Source of the DNA: Crateriforma sp964453205
GTDB lineage: Bacteria > Planctomycetota > Planctomycetia > Pirellulales > Pirellulaceae
DNA: 64,000 nt
NCBI GenBank assembly: GCA_964453205.1
Contig: CAYVRC010000003.1
Coordinates: 1 to 64,000 of the forward strand
Direction: 5' to 3'
The notes under the pieces are model-generated. The model was not told the origin of the DNA. It did not search any database and saw nothing but the letters and a program-made list of their open reading frames with translations. Both the position numbers and the translations under genes were made by a program. Position 1 is the stretch's first letter. The number at the start of each line of letters is the position of its first letter. Below are positions 61,801 to 64,000 of this stretch, piece by piece.

Positions 61801-62302
61801 GAACGAAGGCACGCAGTTGCAAGTTCAAGGCGTCGTCAGTGATGACAAACGCTACGTGCGATTGACGCTGGTTCCGTTCTTCAGCCAGATCGGTGACGTG
61901 GACACGTTCACGTTCGAAGGCCGACGCCGGACCTCTCGCAACGTCCAAGATCAAGTCGACTTGGACGGCGACGGCACGTTGGACGAAGTCGATACGGAAA
62001 CGGAAGACGAGTTCATCGAAGGCACGACGGTTCAGTTGCCCAGCTTCGCATCGACTTCGGTCAGCACGACGGTGAACGTTCCCGACGGGGGAACGATCAT
62101 GCTGGGCGGCATCAAGCGATTGTCCGAAGGTCGGGTCGAAAGAGGCACGCCGTTCCTCAGCAAGATTCCCTTCGTCAGCCGTTTGTTCCGCAACGTCGGC
62201 ATCGGCCGTGAATCATCCAGCTTGATGCTGATGGTGACGCCGCGGATCATCATCGAAGAGGAAGAAGAACTCGCCCAAACGGGTTTCCAAACGCCTCGCT
62301 AG
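58805..62302 (+). CDS. Secretin-domain outer-membrane protein (type II/III secretion or pilus-like)
   Basis: 1165 aa from a TTG start with a strong SD. A signal-like segment (HRLSRLPVAAALIAAASM) is followed by an unusually long N-terminal region (about 60-590) with alanine-rich repeat-like helices (LAAGKAAIAKAEKAIGEKDFKTAVRQYQQAGLM, and LRLIAIGRAALDRGDVETAITLAHRAESLAV). These resemble TPR units. An STN-like domain starts near residue 598 (DSQIDAKYVNRPIKEVMEQLSAVLNIPIVVD). A Met/Gly-rich loop (about 720-790) and the secretin core with VNVPDGGTIMLGGIKRL (VPDGGTxxLGG, near 1092) end the protein. It should form the outer-membrane gate; the system it serves is not encoded here, except perhaps the neighbouring SecA. 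Confidence 0.88.
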   Translation: MNRLSPDKASALQAATFPGGSVPRSRDLRGYRRWHRLSRLPVAAALIAAASMTTTPTPAIGQFSLPGELSSAPASAPADTPTAPASLAAGKAAIAKAEKAIGEKDFKTAVRQYQQAGLMTRTVPALGPDVMKLAGKLSAAGIDKALLMPPKTGPTTSDPQAMTGGFGEAKPIGQATPPDAATRKTEALRLIAIGRAALDRGDVETAITLAHRAESLAVPESAYAPGEPRAWQFMLDAQSAAKKSGILRTSGTAPIVSAGGEPQAGGGVAQTPFNGAAPGTTEAQVAQVQGVAPLPLKSGSYGEELYREGLDSLSKGEAAAAREKFVEAWKYEGELPLDVRRALQEKLTLVQPSRLPSVAGGNAQEPIGAMDKAALEAQAKTRRLYHEVTAELAKANEIKATAPLDAKDNLESLLRRIEGSDVDDAAKRSLSSMVDRDLRSQVAFIEANRAKIDLDLQNEAVRQDIEMDKTREALIDDKVSAMVDDFNDLMRERRFEEAEVIAKQVAELKPESSIAKSMFNQSRTGVRMKMDEQIASMKEDGFARQMLGIDSSAVPMDPNRPFEYGDVRQWNEMSRRRTADGKSGRGRSPAEEVIYEKLDSQIDAKYVNRPIKEVMEQLSAVLNIPIVVDNRALEEARLDSSQPVTLDLPGSIPLKNALNLMLREYDLTYMVDNDVLNITTQDRKKANVYPKTYRVTDLVTPIPNFAASSDNGLLGALQAAYQMASPMANVQVMPVSATDMGIGGFAGKDQMNNPMALGQYSPTGMAGGGIAGSEPMGGGSMADFSQLMMLIQTTIEPETWEALGGTSTMFPYAQNLSLIVSTTSDVHDQISDLLDSLRRLQNLQITIEVRFITLSDTFFERIGVDFDVQFDDNTRMLPKDDSGPSATIGLSAANGTPTADLDIRLDQNIFTPTTPTFGGFDAGAASSIGFAILSDIEAFFFLQAVQGNSRSNIMQAPKVTLFDGQLATINDTSSRPFVTSITPVVGDFAVAQQPVIVVLNEGTQLQVQGVVSDDKRYVRLTLVPFFSQIGDVDTFTFEGRRRTSRNVQDQVDLDGDGTLDEVDTETEDEFIEGTTVQLPSFASTSVSTTVNVPDGGTIMLGGIKRLSEGRVERGTPFLSKIPFVSRLFRNVGIGRESSSLMLMVTPRIIIEEEEELAQTGFQTPR

Positions 62303-62346
62303 AGCGTCAGCAGCCCGAGTTGCCAAAAAAACTCCTCGTGATCGAA

Positions 62347-62379
62347 CGCCGGCGGACTGCAATCCGCCGGCGTTTTTTT
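62347..62379 (+). terminator. Intrinsic terminator after the secretin gene
   Basis: CGCCGGCGGA (62347-62356) pairs with TCCGCCGGCG (62363-62372) around CTGCAA, followed by seven T residues (62373-62379). It is 45 bases downstream of the stop and is the strongest terminator in the window. Confidence 0.9.
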
Positions 62380-62512
62380 CGGTTTGCCAGGCAGTTCTTC
62401 AGTCGGGATGCAGCGAAGTTCTGCCAAGCCGACAGGCGAAGTCAAGTCTCGGGGATCCGCATCAAGAAAACCCGGCACATCGGTTTGCGACCACTTGCGT
62501 CTCAGCGCCCAC

Positions 62513-63859
62513 TTACGCGTGAGGGCCGAGGCCTCGCATGGTGCCGGTGGCGGTGGCGAAGGTGTCGGTTTCGATCCCCATCTGCTGCAACATGCTGACG
62601 AAAAGATTCGGCAGCGGATAATTGTTCTGTTGATCGAACGCCAGGTGTTGGCCGTGTCGGAAACCTCCACCAGCCACCACGATCGGCATGTTGGTCGTCG
62701 TGTGCTTGTTGGCGTCACCGAAGTTGCTGCCGTAAACGACCGTCGTGTTCTGAAGCAACGAGCCGTGCGGTTCGGTGACCTGATTCAAGTTTCCGATCAA
62801 CTCGGAAAGAAGCGTCATGTGGGCCGTGTCGATCGCCTCGAGTTGCTGCAGCTTTTCGGCGTTGCGGCCGTGGTGCGACAGGTTGTGATAGCCGTCGGTG
62901 ATCTCCGCGCCGTCGACCGCAATCGTCGGCGAATTGTTGCTGTCCAGTAGCAACGAAATCGAACGGGTCGAGTCGGTCTCGAACGCCAGTTGGGCCATCT
63001 TGTACATCAGCCGCGTTTTCAGCATGTAGTCGCTGGGGTCCGACGGATCGATCGGCATTTCTTCGGTCGTCGTCGGTTTGGGCTGGCGTTGCCATTGTTG
63101 CAGTTCGACCATCCTTTGTTCCACGTCGCGAACCGCCGTGGAGAACTGGTCCATGCGATCGCGATCGCTCGCGCCGAGTCGTCGATGGAGCGACCGGGCT
63201 TGCTCGCCGAGCGTGTCCATGATGCTCTGCCCGAGTTGCAACTTGCGAACTTGGGCGTCGATTTGGTGCCGTGAACCTTGCAGAAACATTTGCCGGTAAA
63301 TTTCCGCGGCGCTGTCTTCGCACGGGATCAAGACCCCGCCGGCGGTCCAGGAAAGACTGCGGCGTCCGGGGCTCGCGTTGACGCCCAGCGTGAGCGACGG
63401 AAATCGAGTCAAGTGTCCCAACTTGCCCGCGACGTATTGATCCAGCGAGATCGTGTTGCGAAACCCGCCGCTGCCGGGATGCGGGGCGGCCGTCAAGAAC
63501 GAGACGTCCGAGGAATGCGATCCGTCCACGCCGGGATGCGAAACACCGCTGAGCACGGTGAATTGATCGCGGTACTCGGCAAGCGGTTGCAGGTAAGGCG
63601 AAAGTTCGTAGTCGCGGCCGCTGGTCTGGGGAAAAAAACGATCGGGCAACAAACCCAAGTTGTTACAGATCGCCAGCATCCGTTTGGGCCTGCGGCGGGG
63701 ATCGTCGCTCGCCGGTCCGGCGGCCCGCAGTTTCGGCGACGACATCGCCTCCAACCACGGCAGTCCCATCGCGACTCCGACGGACCTGAGCAAGGTGCGA
63801 CGTTTCAGCGACGTGGATCGGATCGATGAGGGGACCATGGCAAACTCTCCGTGATTCAT
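62513..63859 (-). CDS. DUF1552 exported protein
   Basis: 448 aa. The start codon overlaps the stop of the upstream gene (ATGA), although a second ATG at 63838 (VPSSIRSTSLKRR) is close to the Tat-like leader SLKRRTLLRSVGVAMGLPWLEAM. DUF1552 blocks include KRMLAICNNLGLLPDRFFPQTSGRDYELSPYLQPLAEYRDQFTVLSGVSHPGVDGSHSSDVSFLTAAPH, SLDQYVAGKLGHLTRFPSL, DRMDQFSTAVRDVEQRM and MYKMAQLAFETDSTRSISLLLD. It is predicted to be a periplasmic protein of unknown function, habitually paired with DUF1592/1588/1585 proteins like the partial gene next to it. Confidence 0.9.
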   Translation of the reverse strand: MNHGEFAMVPSSIRSTSLKRRTLLRSVGVAMGLPWLEAMSSPKLRAAGPASDDPRRRPKRMLAICNNLGLLPDRFFPQTSGRDYELSPYLQPLAEYRDQFTVLSGVSHPGVDGSHSSDVSFLTAAPHPGSGGFRNTISLDQYVAGKLGHLTRFPSLTLGVNASPGRRSLSWTAGGVLIPCEDSAAEIYRQMFLQGSRHQIDAQVRKLQLGQSIMDTLGEQARSLHRRLGASDRDRMDQFSTAVRDVEQRMVELQQWQRQPKPTTTEEMPIDPSDPSDYMLKTRLMYKMAQLAFETDSTRSISLLLDSNNSPTIAVDGAEITDGYHNLSHHGRNAEKLQQLEAIDTAHMTLLSELIGNLNQVTEPHGSLLQNTTVVYGSNFGDANKHTTTNMPIVVAGGGFRHGQHLAFDQQNNYPLPNLFVSMLQQMGIETDTFATATGTMRGLGPHA

Positions 63860-64000
63860 TTTCTCTGGAACAGCCGGCTCCGCACCAGCGTGTGGATCAG
63901 CGAACGGACACCGTATTGATTCTCGGCCGCTTCGTCGAGCATGGCTTCGACGTCTCCGCGATCGGCAAACGAGGGCGGGGAACCGGTCGCATAGACGATG
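63856..64000 (-). CDS. C-terminal end of a DUF1592/DUF1588/DUF1585-type protein (runs off the window)
   Basis: The last 48 codons are visible, reading IVYATGSPPSFADRGDVEAM then LIHTLVRSRLFQRK. YATG and the final RSLIHTLVxSxLF are the ending of DUF1585 domains. The protein is upstream of and overlaps the DUF1552 gene, matching the known pairing of these families in planctomycetes. The N-terminal part lies outside the window. Confidence 0.75.
   Translation of the reverse strand, partial: IVYATGSPPSFADRGDVEAMLDEAAENQYGVRSLIHTLVRSRLFQRK

Overview
The window is about 60% GC bacterial chromosome and most resembles a planctomycete of the Pirellulaceae type (Rhodopirellula, Stieleria or Crateriforma relatives). 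The evidence is the gene content: a PVC-type membrane-bound dehydrogenase with a haem domain, DUF1501, DUF1549/DUF1553 and DUF1552/DUF1592 proteins, sulfatases, a BBP7 outer-membrane barrel, several Tat-signal TIM-barrel isomerases, a secretin with a very long N-terminal region, and tetrahydromethanopterin (H4MPT) C1 genes in a bacterium. I saw no rRNA, tRNA, CRISPR array, insertion sequence or prophage.

Layout. 0.2-6 kb: a PIG-L/BshB-like deacetylase coupled to the PVC dehydrogenase, a cysteine-rich secreted protein and an OprO/P-type porin. 6-11.4 kb: rsmH next to a sugar-phosphate isomerase-like gene, a DASS anion transporter, deoC and pheA. 11.5-16.4 kb: dnaK and clpB, separated by an intrinsic terminator, with a candidate sigma-54 promoter in front of dnaK. 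16.4-23.5 kb: two sulfatases, a DUF4914/PEPCK-like P-loop protein, an MFS transporter and a small c-type cytochrome. 23.8-32.3 kb: a tightly overlapping five-gene operon encoding a TolC-like protein, a SecA-like ATPase, an HlyD adaptor, a GAF-HlyD fusion and a fusion of a PqqD-like domain, an M50 metalloprotease and HlyD. 32.3-35.1 kb: an ATP-grasp enzyme divergent from fae and the methylene-H4MPT dehydrogenase gene. 35.1-46.6 kb: a nucleotide-sugar epimerase, DUF1501 and DUF1549 genes, a frameshifted amidohydrolase remnant, an ABC ATPase, a TIM-barrel protein, a hydrolase, a phosphofructokinase and a PQQ-like propeller. 46.7-54.3 kb: a BioF2-like acetyltransferase, an unusual signal peptidase, a fabH-like gene, lutABC and an aldo/keto reductase. 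54.5-64 kb: a BBP7 barrel, a second short SecA, the secretin, DUF1552 and the 3' end of a DUF1592-type gene.

How the genes fit together. The strongest candidate for an undescribed system is the operon at 23.8-32.3 kb. It has the parts of a trans-envelope exporter (an outer-membrane duct and three adaptor domains) but no ABC or RND pump. The only obvious energy source is a SecA paralogue, and the inner-membrane component is an M50 protease scaffold. A second short SecA lies next to an outer-membrane barrel and a secretin 24 kb away, so the window is rich in secretion functions. The fae/mtdC genes carry formaldehyde-derived carbon on H4MPT. dnaK and clpB form a protein-disaggregation pair, and lutABC is a lactate-oxidation operon. 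Where start codons are uncertain, the basis for the choice is given in the entry.
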